DNA of 64,000 nucleotides, taken from contig CM034106.1 in NCBI GenBank assembly GCA_019914945.1, positions 8,990,001-9,054,000 of the forward strand, read 5' to 3'. Origin of the DNA: Typha latifolia. Its lineage: Eukaryota; Streptophyta; Magnoliopsida; Poales; Typhaceae. Both the position numbers and the translations under genes were made by a program. Of the stretch, positions 53,651 to 64,000 are shown one piece after another. How positions within the stretch are numbered: the stretch's first letter is position 1; each line of letters opens with the position of its first letter. The notes under the pieces were generated by a model. It ran no database searches. It worked only from the letters and a program-made list of their open reading frames with translations, and was not told the DNA's origin.

Positions 53651-56600
53651 ATGGATGCGGAACCAAGAAGGGACGCGGCATCGCTCGACCCAGAGCTGTT
53701 GCAACTGCCGGAGGTGTCGTTGCTGGCCCTGAAGGAGAACCCTAGCATTGCCGAGACGCTATACTGGCAGTGGCTTTCGCTGCCAGATACGCTTAAACTG
53801 GTAACTTCCTGCTTCCGTTGCCACTTATTAGGTTCTGCAGTTCCTTCACATTAGATTACTCTGTCATGTTTAACATGGAAAGTTCACGTACTTTAGGACG
53901 TAGGAAAGTAATGGAGCAAGTTCACTTATGATTGTAGGAAAGAAACGAAGGGTTCTTTTCATTATAACAAACTTATTGATGAGAGGACTGCTGAGTATAT
54001 TAGAAATAGACGTGGTGAGATGTTTTTGCAGTGAAATGGTTTTATAGCCTTACTCCTGTCAGTTTTCTTTTCTTCTTCTTTTTTTCCTTTTTTCTGCTGC
54101 ATGTGTCCAACCGTTAAAAGTGTTTATGGTGAAACATATGAATGATTCAAATTGTTGAATGAAGTAACATACACCCGTGATTATGCAGATTGTTTCAGAA
54201 AAAATCTTTTTTCATGTGCTAAATTCTATTCCTTCTTACTGCTTGACAGAAATTATTTTAACTGTCGTTAGTGTTTATTGTGAAACATATGAATGATTTG
54301 AAATGTTGAATAAGTAATTTCATGTTATAACACAGATTATTTTTTGGAAAAAAAACCTAGTTTCGTGCGCTAATGATTTTCCTTCTTAGTTCTTGGTAGA
54401 CAGAAGTTAGTTTTGAATAACGACATTTCTATGTAACCACTGCATTGGGTTCATCAGTCAACAGCATCTGCTGTCTGCTGTGAGAAACTTTTTTTAATCT
54501 ATAGAAAGGCTTTCATAAAAAGAAGTTATATATATATATATAGAAAGTGAAAATTAATGTAGATGTAGTATGAAATTCATATTTTTTTCCAAAACTAGCG
54601 CCACGTGTTAATCTTTTCCTATCTGTGCTAGTAAGCATTAATCCTTATCTGTTTGACCATTTATTTTTTGTAAATGTAAAACACTAAAACTAGTTCAAGT
54701 CAAGATGAATTTGTTCTAAAGGGCCATAAAAATTGTGAAATGACTGACAAAGCTGTTTGATTTCATGATAAAGGATTATTTGTCTAATCTCTCTCTCTCT
54801 CTCTCTATTCTTCATTCTTGTCTCCTGATGGAAGCACCTTATTGGCCAAGAAAGCCATTTGATCAAGAAAATATCGTTAGCAACAACTCATACCATTTTG
54901 TCAATTCCATCTATCTACACCGCTAGGATGCATTTTTTTTCTTAATTGTTTATTATATTATTCGACAGATGAATGCGCATGAAATCAATTGCAGCTGCAA
55001 ACTCCCTTTCAGGCCATATTTCTTATGATCGGTTGTCCCAAACATTAGCGGCAGGAAAGGCATAATAGATTTATTTCATTTTTCCTGAAGTGCTTTTTCA
55101 TTGTCTTCCCATTCTTGTAGCTTCTCTTGTGGTCTATTTTTTTTTCTCTTTGCATACTTTATCCGTTGGTCCCCCAAGGAAACTAGCAAATCTCTGGCTG
55201 CATAACACCATGAATGTATATACTTACCTCATCAATTGTCTTACGTGTTCAGGATGCCTTTGTTTACTTTCGTATTATCAAGCTGTCAGAGCACAACTAT
55301 CATATCTTACAATGGAAATGACTAACTTGTGGATATAGCAACCCAAAAGAGGAAAAACCTGTGGTTTGCGTATTGTCTTACTATTTGCTTTTCTGCTTTA
55401 GGTTAAGTCCTTGATTGGAGATGCAAAAGCAGGTGCTCCTTTAAATGCTACTGGCAGCTCTAGTGCTACAAATGCTGCCACAAGCAGTTCACTGCCTTCG
55501 ATGTTTCCCGCTGGCAGTGCACCTCCTCTTTCTCCTAGAAGCATGTCTGGATCTCCTCGTTTTTTGAGACGCAGTGCAGGAGCTGGACCTTCACCCTTCA
55601 AATCTTCGCTAAAAGTAGTTAGCGAGCCAGTGAGAGAAGTTATACCTCAGGTACTGACTATTTTTAGTTAAATGTGTAAGCAACAATGTTTTCTGACAAG
55701 GTTTTATTTTTAGTTCTTTTTTATATGGCAAAACTTGGTTTTGACTTGTAATATACATATGTACAGTTCTACTTCAAAAATGGGCGCCCACCACCGAAAG
55801 AATTGAAAGAGCAGTGCTTATCTAGAGTAGATCATCTTTTCTTTGGAGGGGAGGGACTTCAAATTCTAGGTAAATTTAACATTTGAAAATCCTCATATTT
55901 CTCTATGTTAAAATATTTCCCAAGTCTTTGAGCATTCTTTTTGCCAATGTCAGAATTTAAATCCGTTATGAAGGAAATCTGTAAGCTGCCATCATTCTTT
56001 TCCAGTTCTCTTTTCAGAAAGATTGACACTGCTAACACCGGAACTGTGACAAGGTAAGAAACCGCAATTTTTTTGTTTCCAGACGTAAGTTCATATGTAA
56101 ATCTAGGTGGCATGTGTGGTTAACTTGGTACGGGATCATAGCTGATAGCTTTATCTTTTACTTTTTCTATGATCATGGTCATCTTATGATGGAATTCCAA
56201 TTTGAGCAGCTTATTCATCAAATGTAACTGAGATTTTAAGAATGATGTTAGTCAAATTGATTTAATCTTTAGTGATTACGATTATGAGACTTCTATTATA
56301 TCTTCCTAATTGTAAATGATGCATTGATTTGCATTAAGTATCATACTTTTTCCCTTTTATTACCTTAATCTTCTAACTTTAGTTCTTTTGGTTTTTTTAT
56401 GTGAAAGTTATTCAAAGGAAATTATGTATTTGCGTTGATTATGCTGACATTACACTTTGTAGTTTGTACACATTAGTTGTTGAGGGCTTGGCCGTTTCCT
56501 TGGGCAAATGGCTATAACACGATTCATCATGATCTTCAGATGTTCTTTTTCAGTCTTTATGATCTTTAATTGTACAAAAGTCCATTTGCCACATCTCCAA

Positions 56601-59600
56601 TAACCCTTGTCGGATAAATTTTAATCTTTACCATACATTTCTGTGGAATTCATGAATCAATAAAATGTATGAAGTAGTTGAACATGTTTTTCCTAATAGT
56701 ATCTAGGGAGGCACTTTAAATAGCTTGACCTTTCTAATTCAAGTACTCCTATGATCCCTACCTTCAAATTTGTAGGCGAGCTCCTAAAGATATACCTTCT
56801 TTTTTTGAAATGTTTAATCTCTTATTTCCTTCCGAAAGATATTTTCACTATACTGCACAGGCTTAGTTGTTGACTGCAATTCCTCAAATGAAGTGAAGAT
56901 ACTTGTTTATGTGTAGCTCATTTTATAGCTGCCCTTCCCGGTTGCCCCTTCAATGGTTCATTAGCAGAACATAGGTGGCTTGCCCACACAAAAGCACATT
57001 TGTTGGGATTTGTTTGGATATAGTCAAGTGTAAAAGCTCAGGTGCTAAATATAGATGTAAATTCAATGTCCTAACTGACCTTTTTGTTTAGTCATCTGAT
57101 ATAAGAGTAAGGGATGTTTACATTGATTTCATATTTGTTTATGTAAATCTGTTATCAGAAAGAGTTTCTTGGATACGATTCTCTTATATCTTGATCTAAA
57201 ATAATTTGCTATGCTAATTGGACTCCCTTTGAAAGACAATTTGGATGTTTACGGATTTTTGGCCTGGATTTTGGTCATCATCATAAAGGATTGCCAGTTT
57301 ATAGGATGATGAACTGTTAAATATTTTAAAATAATGGAAAGGGCTTCGATAAATGAATTTCCAATAAAATAAATACGGTAATGCTTTAGTTAAATGATTT
57401 GGTATCAGTGGATTAGATGATTTTGAATATTTGCTTGAGAATACCTATAAAGTATAATATTTTCTTCTAAGCCTAATGCTTGCACAATTATACTTCCGCC
57501 TTAGCTACATCTTTTCAAGGTCGTATAAAACTCAGGATGTCTGATGTGGAAGGTTTTAAATTTTAATTAGTGAATCCATATGGCCCTGATAAGGTGACAA
57601 TAATTGTCACCGCGACATCAGTTAGTTTCCTCTTCTTGCTTTTTTTGACTCTGCATGATGATTGTAGAAGCCCATCCCGTTTCTGTCCTGTCTGCTTACT
57701 TTTAAGGTTTACCTGATGGGTGTGTCTTAGTCAAGCTTGTTTCTGCCTATGCATTTGCAGTCAATCTACATTCATCCTGAGGAAACCTTTGTACTCCTTT
57801 AACTTTTACAAATTATACACCAATGTGAGGCTTTTCCTCACTGATAAGGATGTACTTTTCCTTCTGTAACATAATTATATTTGATACATCTTGTTTTGTT
57901 CTGTCATCTATGATTTTGGTTACTTGGAATCTTGCTAAATCTTGATGATTTTCTGTCTTCCAATAAATGGTTGAGACATCTTTTAGGACTTAGAACTTCC
58001 AAACTTCATTGTCAAGAAATAATTTCTTAGCAAAGCTGTTTGTCACTATCTTTGAAGCTAGTGGCAGTGGTAGATGGTTGTTATTTTTTCTCACTTCATT
58101 GCTTGATCATTTCTTGTAATGTCATGGAATATGGTTCTTTTGTGGATTTGAGGAGTTATGTGTGTTTGACATGATTATAGGGATGCATTTGTTGAATATT
58201 GGGTCAATAGCAACATGATGACCATGGATATAGCTAGCCAGATTTTTAAAATATTAAAGAGGCCGGATTGCAACTACATTACTCAGGTCAGTATTCCTTG
58301 TTATGAGGCTTTTGTCAACACTACCACTGGTTCTCATTCTGCTTTGCTCATTCAATAGTTGCCTCTAGATCCAAGCAACAAATCTTATCTGGGGTTATAT
58401 ATTGTAAGAGAACAAGATAGCAATGAATCAGTCAGTATCAACTCCTAAAAGCTGGCTTGGATTTCCTTAATTATAAAGCAAGCCAAGACAAGGCTCATTT
58501 TTGTGCTTGTCTTCAAAATGGCCAAACATTGAGCGTGGGTAATTTCCAACTTTAAAATAAGTTTTGGTTCGTTCTAAATACTTGGCTCTAAAATGGAAAA
58601 TAAACTTAGCCTAATCCATTTTAGAGCATGGGTTCGAGTTTGGCTTGAGTTCATCAAGCTCTAGCAGCCAAGCAGAATCTCAGAACTTATGTTTGGCCCA
58701 ACAATGCTTATTTACAGACCAAAAGTTTGTGTCACCTTACTTGTGATTGCAAGTTCTGATTTATTGTACATAGATTCCTATTGATCTACTTTCTGTCAAC
58801 TTAACATAGTCTGTATTGTCATAGGAGGACTTTAAACCTGTTCTTCGAGAACTTTTGGCAACCCATCCTGGCTTGGAATTCTTACAAGGCACACCTGAAT
58901 TTCAGGAAAGATATGGTATGTTTATATCCACTTTCAGAAAGTAATGATGATAATTTAAGTGATCATTTCTGAATGTATTGCTGTCCTTGATGTTGTATCT
59001 TGAATCTGTTTGATTTGGCACCCTGTCCAGTATTTGTAAATTGATAAGTTAAACATCTGAAAGCATATATTGAAAGTGTTTTTATAAGTTCATGCAGCTA
59101 TTCTCTTAGGATGAATTAGCAAATAGTTAAAAAGGTTTTTTACCTCTCTTTTAGCTCGATATACAGGTGAGCTTTTAAAAGATTGTTTCATTGGGAAACT
59201 CTCACTATTCTCTTAGGAATGTATTATTAGCTACCCACTTCGACTAGTAATCAAGTTGATCTTCTCTTCTCTGCTGCTATTTTATGAAAAATATATTCTT
59301 AGTAATTTTAGTAATTTCTCAAAACTTCATAACATCCCACAAATCATAATAATAAAATGTGCAAATGATCACCACATAAACAATAGAAAATTTGGTATGA
59401 ATGGCAATATCCATTTCAAGTCAAAGAGAAAGTTGTATTCATGGCTGGAAAATAAAATAAAATGAGAGAAAACCTAATCCTTGTAGCTTGGTGAAATTTG
59501 TAGAGTTGCATGGACTATTCATGGATTATGCCTACAAAATTTATGGATGTGTTGGCCTGTCGGTTGGTGCATGTTTTGTCTTCTTTGTTATGTGATAGTG

Positions 59601-62307
59601 TTTAAACTTTAAACCACGCAACAAGCACATTTGCTTTCGTTTTTTTGCAAGTTGAAATCCTTTGTGATTAGCAGTTGCAGCTATAAAATTCTCACAGTTA
59701 CCATTGGATTTAACTATTGAAGTGATATTTTGCATCTGTCAATCCATTAGAGGAATTTCTAGCTACCCTGTCTTCTTCAAATTTGTGTCTACCACATGTG
59801 TTATCTCTAATGAGTGTGATCTTAAACCTTGTTCCAGCGGAGACCGTCATATACAGAATTTTTTACTTTGTCAATAGATCTGGAAATGGCCATCTTACTC
59901 TCAGAGAACTGAAACGCGGAAATTTAATTGCTGCAATGCAGCAACTTGATGAAGAGGAAGATATTAACAAAGTTTTGAGGTAATTTCTTCTAGTAGAATC
60001 TCCAATTGATATGATAAATTAAGAACTTGTAAAAGTTTGCATAAGAGGGGTTTATTATGTTCTTCTAGCCAGTGATTATCGACATATAACTGTGCTGATC
60101 TGTTTGTTGCTCTGAACTCCTCTTTGGTAGGAAAATATTGTTCTTAGCTGCTTCGATTTGCTTGCATGTATCTCTGAGGATTGTGTTTATCAAATATGAA
60201 GCACCTGTTGAATACCTCAAATGGTCATGTTTGTCTTTGCTGAATTGGCATTCAAACTTCTCAGCTGCTTTGATTGCTTGCATGTATCTCTGAGGACTTT
60301 ATGTATCAAATATGGGGCACCTCTTGAACGCCTCCCAAATGGTTGTGTTTGTCGTTGCTGGACTGGTATCCCAGTATGTCAGCATGATCGATATGAGTTG
60401 ATCGTGCATTCATGTTGGCTTGGTGTTTACAGTTCTAGTATGGAGAATTTTTTATAGTCCATACTCCATAGTTGCTTGAGCTGATTAATGGTACCGTGGC
60501 ACCTAATTTCTGTGGTCAATGTTTGTTATGATATAAAGAATGTTCAGGAATCGTTTGTTTGTGCAGGTACTTTTCGTACGAGCACTTTTATGTGATCTAC
60601 TGCAAATTTTGGGAGCTTGATACAGATCATGATTTTTTTATTGATAAAGAGAACCTCATCAGATATGGGAACCATTCACTGACCTACAGAATAGTTGATA
60701 GGATTTTTTCACAGGTTTGTATATGTTTATGGCTCCTCAAGGTGTATCAAATTACTCAATGTTCCAGGTTATAGTAGATTTTGAATTTCATAATGTTCTT
60801 TCTGACACTATATCCTATTGTCTCTTAGGTTCCAAGGAAATTTACAAGCAGGACAGAAGGGAAAATGGGTTATGAAGATTTTGTATATTTTATTTTATCT
60901 GAGGAAGATAAATCATCTGAGCCTAGCCTTGAGTATTGGTAATTCACTCATTTGCACCGTTCACTTGGAAGTTACTGTAAAGTACATATTATATATTTAT
61001 ATGTACTTGAGGGGCTCCCATTGTGACAGGTTAGAGTGACACAGTTCATGCTGGCATGTAGGATCTTTTCTCTTTTTCCTGAATTCATACCTTTTGGAAA
61101 CACGAAATAGTGAGGGATTAATTTGGTAATCGGAATTGGTTTATATTAGCTTCTGGATGGCAAATGCATCCATGTCCAGATGCTTGCCACTAATCTGCAG
61201 AGGGGATCCAAGTCTGTGTGTTGCACTCCACCTGTGAATTAAGCTCAAATGCATGCAAATCATGGAGCCTGTTGACTTGACCATTTTCATTGTTAATTGA
61301 CTTTGTTAATTCTCTTCTACTAGAACCTACATAAGGATGGCCATGATATCTACTCTGAATATTCCATGTAATAATGAGATTGACTTTGCTATCTACTGTA
61401 AAATATTCAGTGATTAACTTGTGTAACATTGTCGTTTCAATTATTTTAGTTTTTTCCTTGATATTTCTTAGTGCCTTATTTGTCTACTGGATGATCCGTA
61501 AGTAGTTAAACTTACGTTCTTGCTTTTGTTAGGTTTACGGAATGCAATTAATGGATTGAAGACTCTAGTAATTTCTTTTTCATGTGAAACATAGAGTGTA
61601 ACAACCTTTTATTGAAATGTGCTGCGCTCTTTTTATTCTTGTTAAATGCTTATTTGATGATACCGTATGATCTTTTACTCTGATTGTTGAAGAATTCACT
61701 GATATTTTCAGGTTCAAGTGTATAGATCTGGATGGAAATGGAATTCTTACTCCTAATGAAATGCAATTTTTCTATGAGGAGCAATTGCATCGTATGGAGT
61801 GCATGGCACAGGAACCTGTACTCTTTGAGGACATTTTATGTCAGATGATTGATATGATTAAACCAGAGGTTCTTCATTTCATTTTATTCTCATTAGACTT
61901 GATCCTATATCATTTAGCTATTCTTCTCATTGTATCTCTTTGTGCAGAATGAGTGTTATTTTACACTGCAAGACTTGAAAGGCTGCAAACTTTCAGGAAA
62001 TATTTTTAATATCCTTTTCAATCTCAACAAATTCATGGCATTTGAAACTCGTGATCCATTTCTCATTCGTCAGGTTACTGCAGTTTGCTGCGTTTGTTAT
62101 ATATAAGATCTTTGAATCTAATTAGCATGTAATAGAGGAGGTGAAGTGACTTGGTCCTTGTTGCAGGAACGTGAAAATCCAACTTTGACTGAGTGGGATC
62201 GATTTGCACACAGAGAATACATTAGATTGTCCATGGAAGAAGATGGTGAAGATGCTTCAAATGGAAGCGGTGATGTTTGGGATGAATCACTCGAGGCTCC
62301 CTTCTGA
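53651..62307 (+). CDS. PP2A regulatory subunit B'' (EF-hand, B''alpha/beta-like)
   Basis: Twelve coding exons join in frame to 540 aa: 53651-53800, 55402-55650, 55767-55869, 55954-56053, 58181-58286, 58825-58915, 59838-59979, 60567-60714, 60829-60938, 61712-61868, 61948-62073, 62167-62307. The start [20 protein letters not shown] was preferred over an upstream in-frame leader. Residues 50-130 are a low-complexity linker ([18 protein letters not shown]). [20 protein letters not shown] begins the conserved B'' core. EF-hand-like loops are [12 protein letters not shown] (332-343, Asn at position 12, so atypical) and [12 protein letters not shown] (405-416, canonical). The protein targets the PP2A A/C core to substrates, with Ca2+ binding in this family. 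It differs from the TONNEAU2/FASS branch, which lacks this N-terminal layout. The protein ends [11 protein letters not shown]. It looks intact, and family assignment is firm. Confidence 0.95.
53801..55401 (+). other. B'' intron 1 with a diverged duplication
   Basis: This 1,601-bp phase-0 intron contains two related blocks starting at about 54119 and 54270. Both begin GTGTTTAT-GTGAAACATATGAATGATT and run through TGTTGAAT, a TTTCATG-like stretch and CTTCTTA. They indicate an old tandem duplication of about 150 bp. A (CT)n run lies at 54788-54806. Confidence 0.6.
56054..58180 (+). other. B'' intron 4 (2,127 bp), nothing recognised
   Basis: This AT-rich intron splits an Arg codon ([10 protein letters not shown]). 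I see no transposon ends, tandem repeats or extra exons in it. Confidence 0.6.
60146..60374 (+). repeat. Diverged direct duplication in B'' intron 7
   Basis: AGCTGCTTCGATTTGCTTGC at 60146 and AGCTGCTTTGATTGCTTGC at 60263 begin two copies of about 110 bp with period 117. Both continue ATGTATCTCTGAGGA, ATCAAATATG and CACCT-TTGAA. The copies are clearly diverged, with small indels. They are non-coding. Confidence 0.75.
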
Positions 62308-64000
62308 ATTCAAACTAATGTGAGTAGATATTTTTCTATTGCTTGTTCTGTGCTTAACATTCACTTTATTCTTTTCTGAAAGAAAAAACTAGTTTTAACT
62401 TCAATAGAAGGTCATTGTACGGTGTGTTATAATGATTTCATGGCATTAGGTGTTTTCTTTTGAAACCCTATCAGATAAGTGATTTACTATCCTGAATATG
62501 CAAGAATCTCAGAAGTATCCATCATTAGCTCTTTGGTTAGTTTAGACAATACTGTACCTGGTTTAACCCTTAGACCACTGCCAACCCTAGTTCCCTCCTG
62601 ATCTGAGGTATGTTTCTTCAAATTATCTGAGGTCCAGAAAGATAACTCTCTCAGAACTTGTGTCTTACTCATTTCCTTCCAGAGAACTGAATCTGGATAA
62701 GATTGATGTAATGTCTCATCCAGTATCCTGGTACTAAGAAATCAATAGCTAAGAATTACTCAACAAAATCTTTTGTACAAGTAACTACTTGTCTGATCAG
62801 GTTAAAGACAAGCATGTGAATAACTTGGGTCTTCATGTATCATTCTATAGGAAAAGGAAGACCACTCAGAAGAAAAGTTACAAAGGTAAACAATATTTTG
62901 TATTGCCTTTCATGCTTCATAAATATGATGTTAATGTCAGCTAGTGTATCCTGAACTGAAGTATACTTTATAGTTTATACATTTATGTAGATTATGTCAA
63001 AGATCATTTTTATCCTTAATTATGTTTAGCATGAAAGTTGAATCAATTACATATGAAGCATATTAACCAGTCATTTTGGAGGGAGAGAAGCTAACTAGCT
63101 ATGTAGAAACATTCTGCGTGTTAATTATTCCAACGAAGTAAATGTTGCTTTCCTTCCAAGTCAGCCAAGTCGACCTGTAATAACTTCAGGTTTCAGCCTT
63201 CTTGCTTTTGACCATATCTGTAAGGATACTTTATATTTGAGGACATCCGAAGCAAAGGCAACTCTGACCCATCAGAATGGTACTTAAAAGATCACCTATC
63301 AATTCAAAACTAACTGAAGCTGATTCCTGAATCTGACCGATATTGTAGAGAAAGATAGAACGCGTAGTTTTACTAGTTAAGGGGTTTATCTATATTGAAG
63401 GCTTTATCCTATCAGCAATGCTGTCATGTGCTTCTGATATTTGGTTCTTTCTAATTTCTTGCCATCGGCAGCTCTTAATTTCCTGACGATAGTTGGTCCT
63501 ATGGATGCTAGCCTAAAGCTGGCCAAAAGCAGCTATATAAGGTGCATGGAGTACCCTTGAGAGGATATTGGCGGCAGCATGTCTCACTGATGATGAATTA
63601 CAAATTCATGCAGGTCTACTTTGACACTGTACATCCTTCAGCTGTTCCAATTTTTGCTTCCCGTGCAAAGCAATTAACATCCACAAACGGTTAGCAAAGC
63701 ACCTGAATAATGTCAAATGATGCTGAGTATTGGGGGCTCCCCCTGATCCTTTTCTGTGCTGATAATCAGGCTAGAAATTATCTGTTATTTAATTACTTGG
63801 CCTAAATTTTGGGGAAAGAATAATTTATGTGTGGCTGCTGTGTCCTTTTTCTTGCTCTAATCTCCCAAGGAACAGTCTGTATGTGTGTGCTGGTGATTGC
63901 AGTTTTAGTTTCCACTGGCATGTATTTCCGGTCCACTTGATTTGCCCTGATCGTTTCTGTACTTTGTTTGTTATGTTGCTTGAAATTATTGGAGAGCTTA
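62308..64000 (+). other. B'' 3' UTR and downstream sequence
   Basis: A donor-like AATGTGAGTAG follows the stop at about 62319-62329, and CTATAG|GAAAAGG near 62850 plus ATGCAG|GTCTAC near 63612 look like acceptors, so the 3' UTR may be spliced. No second gene is visible to the window end. Confidence 0.4.

Noticed and set aside
53332..53748. 138-aa minus-strand ORF over the PP2A B'' leader
   Set aside because: It overlaps the start of a well-supported plus-strand gene and has no recognisable domain.

Overview
The window is nuclear DNA from a flowering plant. Five complete, intron-rich housekeeping genes with GT-AG introns are spread over 64 kb of AT-rich sequence filled with transposon remains. 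The large retrotransposon load and expanded introns would fit a monocot with a medium or large genome, but that is an inference and the species cannot be named from sequence alone. No bacterial, organellar or viral genes were seen.

Layout: (1) 644-3231 (+), a NECAP-like clathrin-coat accessory protein, 3 exons, 278 aa. (2) 5213-11812 (+), an NDR/LATS-type AGC kinase, 13 coding exons, 522 aa. (3) 11813-19309, repeat-rich intergenic DNA holding an AT-rich degenerate tandem array, a 5'-truncated LINE with a 17-bp target duplication and poly(A) tail, and a 2,934-bp solo LTR packed with short hairpins. (4) 19310-42839 (+), a CKL6-like casein kinase 1, 14 coding exons, 472 aa. Its 23.5-kb span comes mostly from two giant introns (10.5 and 8.7 kb) filled with nested retrotransposons and DNA transposons. 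(5) 44832-50455 (-), an ESCRT-III subunit of the VPS2/CHMP2 type, 11 coding exons, 212 aa, with one GC-AG intron and a MULE-like element in its last intron. (6) 53651-62307 (+), a PP2A B''-type regulatory subunit with EF-hands, 12 coding exons, 540 aa.

All exon chains were assembled by hand. Reading frame is kept across every junction, and each predicted protein has its family's normal start, end and key motifs. The genes do not form a co-regulated unit. Two act in membrane traffic (NECAP, VPS2) and three in phospho-signalling (NDR, CK1, PP2A B''), but nothing links them beyond position.

The most informative biology is in the transposon record. In-window evidence (target-site duplications, an unoccupied related site, nested insertion order, antisense orientation of every coding LTR element inside the kinase introns) gives a readable insertion history. 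The least explained structure is the run of more than a dozen consecutive short hairpins in the first half of the solo LTR. I found no evidence for a wholly new multi-gene system.
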